From assembly GCA_937906495.1 (NCBI GenBank), contig CALCVT010000008.1, forward strand, positions 1-26,635: DNA of 26,635 bases, read 5' to 3'. The translations under genes and the position numbers were made by a program. Shown one piece after another: positions 1 to 6,875 of this stretch (position 1 is its first letter; each line of letters opens with the position of its first letter). This DNA comes from an uncultured Prevotella sp. Its GTDB lineage: Bacteria > Bacteroidota > Bacteroidia > Bacteroidales > Bacteroidaceae. The notes under the pieces were generated by a model. That model saw nothing but the letters and a program-made list of their open reading frames with translations, was not told the origin of the DNA and did not search any database.

Positions 1-251
1 CAAACCACAAATCATCTGTAAAAAGAATTCGTCAGACGGCGTCTCGCAGACTGCACAACAGATACTACGCTAAGACAATGCGTAATGCAGTACGTAAGCT
101 CCGTGCTACGACTGACAAAGCAGCTGCAGAAACTCTCCTGCCGAAGGTGCAGAAGATGTTGGATAAGCTTGCTAAGAACAACATTATTCACAAGAACAAG
201 GCAGCAAACCTTAAGAGCAGCGTGATGATTCACGTTCGTAAGCTTGCCTAA
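1..251 (+). CDS. rpsT: 30S ribosomal protein S20 (5' end cut by window edge)
   Basis: This is the small-subunit protein S20, which binds 16S rRNA early in 30S assembly. The reading frame whose codons start at position 3 translates as NHKSSVKRIRQTASRRLHNR and continues to HVRKLA and a TAA stop. This is the S20 family pattern: Arg/Lys-rich helices, a KRIRQ motif near the N terminus, and a C-terminal NKAANLKS segment. Only the start codon and about one following residue are missing, because positions 1-2 are the end of a codon that would be Ala2. The visible part is 82 residues, in line with a normal S20 of about 84. A terminator follows directly, so the gene looks monocistronic or last in its operon. 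Identification is secure. Confidence 0.95.
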   Translation, partial: NHKSSVKRIRQTASRRLHNRYYAKTMRNAVRKLRATTDKAAAETLLPKVQKMLDKLAKNNIIHKNKAANLKSSVMIHVRKLA

Positions 252-279
252 TGTTTTTGGTTCATAAGGTAAAAGGTTT

Positions 280-322
280 AAGTCTTCCACAACAAAAGTT
301 GCGGAGGACTTTTCTTTTTATT
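280..322 (+). terminator. Intrinsic terminator of rpsT
   Basis: The 14-nt arms at 280-293 and 298-311 pair around an AAAA loop, with one G-U wobble and one A-C mismatch. A T-rich tail (TTCTTTTTATT) follows at 312-322. The hairpin lies 28 bases after the rpsT stop and is well formed for an intrinsic terminator. Confidence 0.85.
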
Positions 323-679
323 GACCATAGGTATATCTTATTTTGTATTTAAGCCATAACTGTTATTCAAACTAAACTTCTTTTGGGCTCAGCCATTGAT
401 TGTTAGCTATATTGTTTGAGTGTAGCTAGCTTGTTGCGGCTTACTCCCTAAATCAGTTGCTAAAGGCCGTGTCAGTATCAGAAATGTAAAAAACGATGCA
501 GTAGCCATACTTAAGATTGTTGTTATTTAAAGGCTTTAGTCTATGATTTTAGGCATTCGCATATCAGGTTCTTTAAGTGTGGCCCTTAGCGGCAGTCTTT
601 ATGGTTCGTTTTAGCTTAAGTATAGCCGTAGCGTAGCTTTTTTACTTCTTTTTCTTCCTTATTTTCTAAAAATAATTTC

Positions 680-687
680 TACCTTTG
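680..687 (+). promoter_or_regulatory. Putative Bacteroidetes -7 box for rlmL
   Basis: TACCTTTG matches the Bacteroidetes primary-sigma -7 consensus TAnnTTTG exactly. A clear -33 TTTG is not visible at the expected spacing; the upstream stretch is only T-rich. Transcription from here would begin near 693 and give a leader of roughly 215 nt. Confidence 0.5.
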
Positions 688-755
688 CCCGATAGGACAA
701 CAATAAGTAAAACATCCATTTAAAAATAAGCATCACATAGTAGTATGCATACGTA

Positions 756-800
756 TATACTCTTTCTGCATGAGCTTAGCAACATATAGAAATGAGTATA
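756..800 (+). other. Hairpin in the rlmL leader
   Basis: TATACTCTTTCT at 756-767 pairs with 788-800 (AGAAA, one bulged T at 793, then GAGTATA). The loop is 20 nt. No U-run follows, so it does not look like a finished terminator. It lies inside the inferred 5' leader of rlmL. Confidence 0.5.
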
Positions 801-907
801 AGGGTGTAACGTTTTAAGTTGTTCTCGGTTGATGCCAATAGGTTTCGACTGGAAAGTAAGCAGCTAATAAAACCAAGCCTTATAATAGCTATAAGCCAAC
901 CTAACAA

Positions 908-2362
908 ATGCAAGAATTTGAACTCATCGCCAAAACCTTTCAAGGACTTGAGGAGGTTTTGGCCCAGGAACTCACAGAATTGGGTGCCAACAACGTACAG
1001 ATAGGCCGTCGCATGGTATCGTTTACGGGCGACAAAGCTATGATGTATCGTGCTAACTTCTGTTTGCGTACCGCAGTACGCATACTTATGCCCATTAAGC
1101 ATTTCCGTGCAAAGGATGCGGACGAAGTTTATGCAGCAGTGCGTAGTATAAATTGGAGTAAGTATTTAGATGCTACCACTACGTTTGCTGTCGATTCCGT
1201 TGTTTTTTCTACCGAGTTCCGTCACTCTAAGTTTGTGGCCTACAAGGTGAAGGATGCTATTGTTGATTATTTCCGTGAAACTACGGGTGAGCGCCCCAAT
1301 ATTCGTATCACCAATCCCGATATCAAACTTAATATCCATATTGCGGAGGATGACTGCACCTTATCGCTCGACTCTTCGGGTGATAGTTTGCACCAACGCG
1401 GATACCGTGTAGCTAGTGTAGAGGCTCCCATCAATGAGGTATTGGCTGCTGGATTGATAAAACTGACCGGTTGGAAGGCCGATAGCGACTTTATTGACCC
1501 CTTCTGTGGCTCGGGTACATTTGTAATTGAAGCTGCACTTATGGCACGCAATATCTATCCCGGTGTATTTAGAAAGTCGTTTGGCTTTGAAAAATGGAAG
1601 GACTTTGACCGCAATCTGTTTGACGAAATCTATAATGACGATTCGCAAGAACGCGAGTTTGAGCACAAGATTTATGGGTACGACATCAATTTCCCGGCTA
1701 TTGAAGTTGCAACCCGCAATGTAAAGAGTGCAGGAGTTTCGGACATTATCGTGCTTAAGCAACAAGACTTCCGTAAGTTTACAGCACCTTCCGAAAAGTC
1801 TATCATTGTGACCAATCCGCCGTATGGCGAGCGTCTTACTCCTCCCGACTTGCTCAGTTTGTATCAGAGCATAGGCAAAGTGCTTAAGCATGAGTTTACC
1901 GGAGGTGAAGCTTGGGTTATATCGTCGAAGCAAGAACTTTTTGAGCACATCGGCCTGCGTCCGAGTCTTAAAATCCAAATTCTTAATGGTTCAATTGACT
2001 GTGATTTCCGCAAGTATCAGTTGTTTGATGGAAAATTGGGTGACTTTCGTGCCGAAGGCGGTAAGGTAAAAACCGACGAGGAGCGCCGTATGATGAGCGA
2101 TAGCCGCCGTTTCCGTAAGCAACGTGATGAGTTTAAACAGCGTTTTGATGATACACGCCGTAATCAAGATGACGACGACGACCTTGATCCGGAATATTTG
2201 ATTTTGCGTCGCAAGCACCGTGAATTCCAGCAGAGTTCGTATGCATCAAAGTCTGGTAAAGGCGATTATAAGAAGCGTGCAGAATTCAAAAAGGGTGGAA
2301 ACAGCAAGCGCGGAGACTTTAAGAAAAAAGGTGGTTTCCGTAAAGACCGTTTTGAGGACTAG
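908..2362 (+). CDS. rlmL: THUMP-domain 23S rRNA guanine-N2 methyltransferase, RlmL-like
   Basis: This is a predicted SAM-dependent RNA methyltransferase of the UPF0020/RlmL class, which in E. coli makes m2G2445 in 23S rRNA. The 484-aa product has an N-terminal ferredoxin-like/THUMP region (about residues 1-160) that binds RNA. A Rossmann methyltransferase domain follows with DPFCGSGT at 197-204 (SAM site) and the catalytic NPPYGERL at 303-310. It lacks the second methyltransferase half (RlmK) found in the fused E. coli enzyme. After about residue 390 the protein carries a long charged tail: a DDDDDLD acidic patch, then many Lys/Arg/Gly-rich blocks such as KRGDFKKKGG, which probably add non-specific RNA affinity. 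The ATG at 908 gives the usual MQEFELIAKT start. Target base is inferred from the family, not proven. Confidence 0.9.
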   Translation: MQEFELIAKTFQGLEEVLAQELTELGANNVQIGRRMVSFTGDKAMMYRANFCLRTAVRILMPIKHFRAKDADEVYAAVRSINWSKYLDATTTFAVDSVVFSTEFRHSKFVAYKVKDAIVDYFRETTGERPNIRITNPDIKLNIHIAEDDCTLSLDSSGDSLHQRGYRVASVEAPINEVLAAGLIKLTGWKADSDFIDPFCGSGTFVIEAALMARNIYPGVFRKSFGFEKWKDFDRNLFDEIYNDDSQEREFEHKIYGYDINFPAIEVATRNVKSAGVSDIIVLKQQDFRKFTAPSEKSIIVTNPPYGERLTPPDLLSLYQSIGKVLKHEFTGGEAWVISSKQELFEHIGLRPSLKIQILNGSIDCDFRKYQLFDGKLGDFRAEGGKVKTDEERRMMSDSRRFRKQRDEFKQRFDDTRRNQDDDDDLDPEYLILRRKHREFQQSSYASKSGKGDYKKRAEFKKGGNSKRGDFKKKGGFRKDRFED

Positions 2363-2387
2363 ACGCATAGATTTTTAGAACATATTA

Positions 2388-2433
2388 TTTTGCCCTCGGG
2401 CCGACTTGCGCGTGCAGCGGTTCGAGGGCAAAA
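2388..2433. repeat. 11-bp perfect inverted repeat after rlmL
   Basis: TTTTGCCCTCG at 2388-2398 is the exact reverse complement of 2423-2433, around a GC-rich 24-nt loop. It sits 25 bases after the rlmL stop and probably marks the transcript end. On either strand the hairpin is followed by A residues rather than a U-run, so it is not a textbook intrinsic terminator. Confidence 0.6.
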
Positions 2434-2506
2434 AAGAAAATTTGGGGGTTGTCTAAGTGTATGTTACGAGGCAGCATTCAAACATCATTAACCTAATCAT
2501 TTTACA

Positions 2507-4678
2507 ATGAAACTCAAACATTTATTGACTACAGCAGCAATAATGCTCTGTTGCACAATTTCAGTTATGGCACAAGGCAAGAAGAGTTTTACGCTCGACG
2601 ACCTCATGTGGGGTGGAAAGAATTTTGCGAACATCATGCCCAGAAATCTGCAGACAGCCTTTTGGGGCGATTGCCTGCTTGAACTGGATGTTGAGGAAGT
2701 TAAGTATATAGCTGATGAAAAAGGCCGAAAAGTATCGCCTAAAGTTCTTTTTAAACTCGACGATATCAATGCCGTGATCGATACTGCAGCCAATGGTAAG
2801 GTTTATAACCTGATGCATGCAAGTTTTCCTTATCCCGGGCAGCCATTGGTTATGTTGCGCACAGCCAAAAAGCGTTTGCTTTACAACTGGAAGACCAGAA
2901 AGCAAGCATGGAGCATAGAAAGCGAGGCTGCAACTGAGCAAAGCAGCAAGTTCTGCACGGCAACTCGTGCGTTGGCTTATGTAAACAACTGGAATCTTTA
3001 TGTACGCAGCTCCGATGGCCGCACACAGCAAGTTACAACAGATGGAAGCCGCGAAATACAATATGGTATGAGTGTTCACCGCGACGAATTCGGTATACAC
3101 GAAGGTCTTTTTTGGAGTCCAGATGGCAGTTTGCTTGCTTTTTACCGGATGGATCAGCGTATGGTAACAGATTACCCCTTGGTAGATGTTAACCATCGCG
3201 TAGCACAACTTGCCCCCGAAAAATATCCGATGGCAGGTATGACCAGCCATGAGGTTAAGGTTGGCATATTCAATCCGGCTACAGGAAAAACCATTTACTT
3301 GCAGGCAGGAAATCCTACCGACCGCTACTTCACAAACATAGCTTGGAGCCCCGATGCATCAACCCTTTATATGATAGAGTTGCCGCGTACACAGGACAAG
3401 GCCGAACTTGTAGCTTACGATGCCCGCACCGGAGCCCGCAAGCAAGTGCTCTATACCGAGACTAACCCCCGTTATGTAGAGCCTATGAATCCTATTGTAT
3501 TCCTGCCTTGGGATGCAACAAAGTTTGTTTATCAGTCGCGTCGCGATGGTTATAACCATCTTTACCTTTTCGATGCTACCGGCAAGGAATTATCGCAGTT
3601 GACTAAGGGTAAGTTCGAGGTAATCGAAATGCTTGGCTTCAATACCAAGACAAAGAGCATTATTTATCAGAGCAATGAGTCGAGCCCTATCAGCTACAAC
3701 CATTATGCTGTTGAAGTAAAAACTGGCAAACGTACTTTGCTTGATAATGGTAAGGGTACACATTATGCTACACTTAGCAGTACAGGTGCTAATTTATTAG
3801 ACCGTTGGTCGGCACCAGGCACCTTCCGCTGCATTGATTTGCTCGCAACTGAAAAGCCCAAATGTACCTCTATTAAAGAATACGATTCGCCTTGGAAAGA
3901 TTACGCTGTTCCCGAAATTACGGGCGGAAGTATTAAGGCTGCTGATGGTACTACCGACCTTTATTACCGCCTGGTAAAGCCTGTGAACTTTGATCCTGCC
4001 AAAAAGTACCCTGCTGTAGTTTACGTATATGGCGGACCGCATGCTCATAATGTGGATGAGTCGTGGAACTACTGGGCACGTCCCTGGGAGATTTATATGG
4101 CACAGCGCGGCTATGTTGTTTATGTACTCGACAATCGCGGCTCGCAGTATCGCGGCTTTGAGTTTGAAAGTGTAACCCACCGTCATCTGGGCGATGTAGA
4201 GATGCAGGACCAGCTCGAAGGTGTTAAGTTCCTCAAAAGTCTGCCCTATGTTGATGGAAACCGTCTGGGTGTGCACGGATGGTCGTTTGGCGGATTCATG
4301 ACTACAAACCTGATGTGTACCTATCCGGATGTGTTCAAAGTTGGTGTAGCCGGAGGTCCGGTGATAGACTGGAAGTACTATGAGGTGATGTATGGAGAGC
4401 GCTACATGGATACACCGCAGGAAAATCCCGAAGGATATGCCAGTTCTTCGCTCTTGAATAAGGCCAAAAACCTTAAAGGACGCTTGCAGATAATTGTAGG
4501 CTATAACGATCCGACTTGTGTACTCCAGCACAGTCTCGACTTTTTGCGCCACTGCATCGATGCCGATACTCAGCCCGACTACTTTGTATACCCCAGTCAG
4601 GGTCACAACATGATGGGACATGATATGGTACATCTGCACGAACGCATCACCCGTTATTTCGATGATTATTTGAAGTAA
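2507..4678 (+). CDS. ptpA: Prolyl tripeptidyl peptidase (S9 family), PtpA-like, secreted
   Basis: This serine exopeptidase of family S9 should remove X-Y-Pro tripeptides from peptides in the periplasm or at the cell surface. Residues 1-22 form a signal peptide (KLKH, hydrophobic core, VMA before QG). A beta-propeller follows (about 50-480), then an alpha/beta-hydrolase domain. The catalytic triad is visible: Ser593 in GWSFGG, Asp668 in GYNDPT and His700 in SQGHNMMG. The 75- and 32-residue spacings equal those I recall for Porphyromonas gingivalis PtpA (Ser603, Asp678, His710). The propeller segments FYRMDQ, YPMAG and SRRDGYNHLYL also match that enzyme better than DPP IV. Glu626 in YYEVMYGER matches its amine-binding Glu636. 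Length (723 aa) is close to PtpA (732). It appears monocistronic, between two hairpins. The exact cleavage preference (tripeptidyl or dipeptidyl) is inferred. Confidence 0.88.
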   Translation: MKLKHLLTTAAIMLCCTISVMAQGKKSFTLDDLMWGGKNFANIMPRNLQTAFWGDCLLELDVEEVKYIADEKGRKVSPKVLFKLDDINAVIDTAANGKVYNLMHASFPYPGQPLVMLRTAKKRLLYNWKTRKQAWSIESEAATEQSSKFCTATRALAYVNNWNLYVRSSDGRTQQVTTDGSREIQYGMSVHRDEFGIHEGLFWSPDGSLLAFYRMDQRMVTDYPLVDVNHRVAQLAPEKYPMAGMTSHEVKVGIFNPATGKTIYLQAGNPTDRYFTNIAWSPDASTLYMIELPRTQDKAELVAYDARTGARKQVLYTETNPRYVEPMNPIVFLPWDATKFVYQSRRDGYNHLYLFDATGKELSQLTKGKFEVIEMLGFNTKTKSIIYQSNESSPISYNHYAVEVKTGKRTLLDNGKGTHYATLSSTGANLLDRWSAPGTFRCIDLLATEKPKCTSIKEYDSPWKDYAVPEITGGSIKAADGTTDLYYRLVKPVNFDPAKKYPAVVYVYGGPHAHNVDESWNYWARPWEIYMAQRGYVVYVLDNRGSQYRGFEFESVTHRHLGDVEMQDQLEGVKFLKSLPYVDGNRLGVHGWSFGGFMTTNLMCTYPDVFKVGVAGGPVIDWKYYEVMYGERYMDTPQENPEGYASSSLLNKAKNLKGRLQIIVGYNDPTCVLQHSLDFLRHCIDADTQPDYFVYPSQGHNMMGHDMVHLHERITRYFDDYLK

Positions 4679-4723
4679 TATATTTATTCAAAACCTCAAG
4701 TTTTTCCCCTTGAATACCATTGT

Positions 4724-4766
4724 ATAAACCCGCTTTGCTGCCTTTCAGGCTACAGGGCGGGTTTAT
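4724..4766 (+). terminator. Probable terminator of ptpA
   Basis: ATAAACCCGC (4724-4733) and GCGGGTTTAT (4757-4766) are perfect 10-bp complementary arms with a 23-nt loop, 45 bases after the ptpA stop. The following bases (AGTTGTTATAG) are only moderately T-rich. Confidence 0.65.
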
Positions 4767-5016
4767 AGTTGTTATAGTGTGCAGTATACCCCCTTTGGCC
4801 GAAATTTATGTTTTACGCCGAGCGTTTATTTTTTAGTTGAGTAAACGGCTTCTGGCGCCTTGGCGTAGACATTGCAAAGTTGCGGCAGTGTATAATTTTA
4901 TACACCAGGTGTAGGGTTTTAAGCACCACGCTTTTTGTTGTAAAGGAGTGTAGTTTATACCACACTTTTGGCAGTAAAGAAGTAGACTTTGCGCAGAAAA
5001 TTGTAAATTTGTCCCC
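4767..5016 (+). promoter_or_regulatory. udg upstream region with -7 box and a palindrome
   Basis: TAAATTTG at 5004-5011 matches TAnnTTTG exactly but ends only 5 bases before the udg ATG. A transcript from it would start at or next to the start codon. Further upstream, TACACC-A-GGTGTA at 4901-4913 is a perfect 6+1+6 palindrome directly overlapping a TAATTTTA box (4894-4901), and could be an operator. No coding frame in this stretch is convincing. Confidence 0.45.
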
Positions 5017-5679
5017 ATGAATGTAAACATCGAGCCTTCGTGGGGTGAGCGACTGCAAGCAGAATTTGATGCCCCTTATTTTAAGGAACTTACCGACTTT
5101 GTACGGCATGAATATAGCCAAGGGCCATGTTATCCACCAGGTAAGGAAATTTTCAATGCTTTCAACCTTTGCCCGTTCAATCAGGTAAAGGTTGTAATTA
5201 TAGGTCAAGACCCTTACCATGGGCCCGGGCAAGCCGAGGGTTTGTGTTTTTCAGTAAAGCAAGGGGTTGCTCTTCCACCTTCGTTGGTCAATATTTATAA
5301 AGAGATAGAGTCGGATACCGGTCGGCCCCAGCCGGCCGATGGCAGTTTGCGCCGTTGGGCAGAGCAGGGTGTTCTTTTGCTTAATGCTACCCTTACGGTG
5401 AGAGCTCATCAAGCTGGTTCGCATCAGCAAAAAGGTTGGGAACGGTTTACCGATGCTGTCATTCAGCAGCTAAGTGCAGGTTGCGAGCATCTGGTTTTTA
5501 TATTGTGGGGAAGTTATGCCCAGCGCAAAGGCCAGGTAATTGACCGTACTAAGCATCTAGTGTTGTGTTCTGCCCACCCCTCTCCTTTATCTGCTTACCG
5601 AGGTTTTTTCGGTAATCACCATTTTAGCCGTTGTAATGACTATTTGATAGCCAACGGCAAAACTCCTATTAACTGGTAA
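5017..5679 (+). CDS. ung: Uracil-DNA glycosylase (family 1)
   Basis: This enzyme excises uracil from DNA and starts base-excision repair in the cytoplasm. The 220-aa product carries the family-1 water-activating motif GQDPYHG at 63-69 (catalytic Asp65). It also has the Asn-containing LLNATLTVR strand near 121-129 and the DNA-intercalation motif HPSPLSAYRGFFG with His187, all at positions typical of E. coli Ung. Length is normal for the family. The ATG at 5017 follows a promoter-like box by 5 bases, so the mRNA may be leaderless. The DUF3109 gene begins 11 bases after the stop, so the two are probably cotranscribed. Confidence 0.96.
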   Translation: MNVNIEPSWGERLQAEFDAPYFKELTDFVRHEYSQGPCYPPGKEIFNAFNLCPFNQVKVVIIGQDPYHGPGQAEGLCFSVKQGVALPPSLVNIYKEIESDTGRPQPADGSLRRWAEQGVLLLNATLTVRAHQAGSHQQKGWERFTDAVIQQLSAGCEHLVFILWGSYAQRKGQVIDRTKHLVLCSAHPSPLSAYRGFFGNHHFSRCNDYLIANGKTPINW

Positions 5680-5690
5680 CGAATAAAACT

Positions 5691-6269
5691 ATGATATTGC
5701 AAGTTGGCGACGTAATACTTACGTCAGAGATTTTGACTGAATGCTTTTGTTGCGATTTAGATGCGTGTAAAGGGGCTTGTTGTGTAGAGGGCGACAGTGG
5801 TGCTCCGCTTTTGCTCGATGAGGTGGCACCTTTAGAGGAGGTGCTTGATGAGGTATGGCCCCAGTTGAGTGCCAAGGCCCAAAGCACTATTGATAAGCAA
5901 GGGGTTGCCTATACTGATGCTGAAGGCGACTTGGTGACAAGTATTGTAGACGGTAAAGATTGTGTTTTTACCTGTTATGGAGCCGATGGTTGCTGTTATT
6001 GTGCCACAGACAAGGCTTTTCGTGAAGGGCGTACTGCATGGTGCAAGCCTATATCGTGTGCGCTTTATCCCATTCGCGAAAAGCGCTTTGCCAACGGCCT
6101 CGTTGGGTTGCAGTATCATCATTGGGACATATGCAAACCGGCTGTAGCCAAGGGTAATGAATTGAATTTAAAGATTTATCAGTTTTTGAAAGAGCCACTC
6201 GTCCGGCGTTTTGGTGCAGCGTGGTACGATGAGTTGTGCCAGGTGGCTGCGCAACTTGCAGCGCAATGA
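5691..6269 (+). CDS. DUF3109 family cysteine-cluster protein
   Basis: This 192-aa protein is of the DUF3109 type, common in Bacteroidetes and of unknown molecular role. The family has clustered cysteines resembling YkgJ-type metal or Fe-S binding proteins. Visible here are an N-terminal cluster (Cys18, 20, 21, 26, 30, 31) with the motif CKGACC followed by EGDSGAPL. A second set is Cys91, 95, 101, 102, 104, 118, 123 and 148, including WCKPISCALYPIR and HWDICKP. No signal peptide or membrane segment is apparent, so it should be cytoplasmic. It starts 11 bases after ung and shares its promoter and the terminator at 6305-6357. Metal binding is inferred from the cysteines only. Confidence 0.85.
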   Translation: MILQVGDVILTSEILTECFCCDLDACKGACCVEGDSGAPLLLDEVAPLEEVLDEVWPQLSAKAQSTIDKQGVAYTDAEGDLVTSIVDGKDCVFTCYGADGCCYCATDKAFREGRTAWCKPISCALYPIREKRFANGLVGLQYHHWDICKPAVAKGNELNLKIYQFLKEPLVRRFGAAWYDELCQVAAQLAAQ

Positions 6270-6304
6270 TATTAGCATCCATTGTAGGATGTAACCCCAA
6301 TAGT

Positions 6305-6357
6305 AAAGCCCGCATGTGTTGTTCTCTGGTTTATGGAGCAACGCATGCGGGCCTTTG
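6305..6357. terminator. Bidirectional terminator between convergent operons
   Basis: GCCCGCATG (6308-6316) pairs with CATGCGGGC (6344-6352). The stem extends inward, with mismatches, through GTTGTTC and GAGCAAC. Flanking AAA on the left and CTTTGTTTG on the right give a T-tract in both directions. It lies between the DUF3109 stop (+) and the yqeY stop (-), so it can end both transcripts. Confidence 0.85.
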
Positions 6358-6410
6358 TTTGCCGGCAGTTTCCGGTGGATTGAGAGTATGTTTGTGCAAA
6401 AGAGGGAGAG

Positions 6411-6860
6411 TTATGCCAAAAGCTGTTTTACGAGGGCCGATATGGCTTTTCCGTCGGCACGGCCAGCCAGTTTTTTGCTGGCAACGCCCATTACCTTACC
6501 CATATCCTTGGGGGTTGAGGCTCCGGTTTCTGCAATGATGGCCTTCACTTCGGCTTCAAGTTCTTCGGCAGTGAGTGCTTTGGGCAGGTATTCTTCGATT
6601 ACGGCAGCCTGTGCCAGTTCGGCTTCGGCCAGGTCGGGGCGTTGCTGCTCAGTGTAGAGTGCTGCCGTATCGCGTCCCTGTTTGGCCAGTTTAGCCAAAA
6701 TTTTGAGCGCAGCAGCATCGTCGAGCGTATCGTTGGCTCCCGGTGCCGTTTTAGCCTCAATAAAATATTTTTTGACGTTGCGCAAAGCCTCCAGTCTCAT
6801 TTTGTCTTTAGCTTTCATTGCAGCAACAATGTCTTTGCTTACTTTTTCAAAAATGTCCAT
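6411..6860 (-). CDS. yqeY: GatB/YqeY domain protein
   Basis: This small cytoplasmic helical protein of the YqeY family shares its fold with the tRNA-binding tail of GatB. Its function is not settled, though a role near tRNA-dependent amidation is often suggested. The 149-aa sequence begins MDIFEKVSKDIVAAMKAKDK and has the family's LEALRNVKKYFIEAK segment, the EEYLPKALT motif, and the C-terminal PKDMGKVMG and GRADGKAIS segments. Length is normal. It starts 15 bases after the second ftsZ and is the last gene of the - strand division cluster, ending at the bidirectional terminator. I recall a YqeY gene next to ftsZ in other Bacteroidales, so the position is expected. Confidence 0.9.
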   Translation of the reverse strand: MDIFEKVSKDIVAAMKAKDKMRLEALRNVKKYFIEAKTAPGANDTLDDAAALKILAKLAKQGRDTAALYTEQQRPDLAEAELAQAAVIEEYLPKALTAEELEAEVKAIIAETGASTPKDMGKVMGVASKKLAGRADGKAISALVKQLLA

Positions 6861-6875
6861 GGTGCAGTATAATAA

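Larger units (their letters stand above)
323..907. other. Long gene-free region between rpsT and rlmL
   Basis: I see no convincing gene, tRNA or small RNA in the left part (323-660). The few short frames start and stop at random and have no family signature. The right part holds a TAnnTTTG promoter box at 680-687 and then about 220 bases before the rlmL start. Those 220 bases contain a 12-bp hairpin at 756-800. I read the stretch as an rpsT trailer plus the rlmL promoter and an unusually long leader. Confidence 0.6.

Noticed and set aside
252..907. Hidden tRNA or small gene after rpsT
   Set aside because: No cloverleaf arms or TTCGA-type T-loop in a suitable context, and no frame with plausible composition.
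1361..1978. 205-aa open frame on the - strand inside rlmL
   Set aside because: Antisense shadow; the + strand frame carries the DPFCGSGT and NPPYGERL motifs.
3797..4639. 280-aa open frame on the - strand
   Set aside because: It lies wholly opposite the ptpA hydrolase domain, whose catalytic motifs are intact, and its translation has no family signature.
2507..4678. Annotation as dipeptidyl peptidase IV
   Set aside because: The double-Glu motif expected in the propeller is not visible, while triad spacing and many segments match PtpA. DPP IV remains a weaker alternative.
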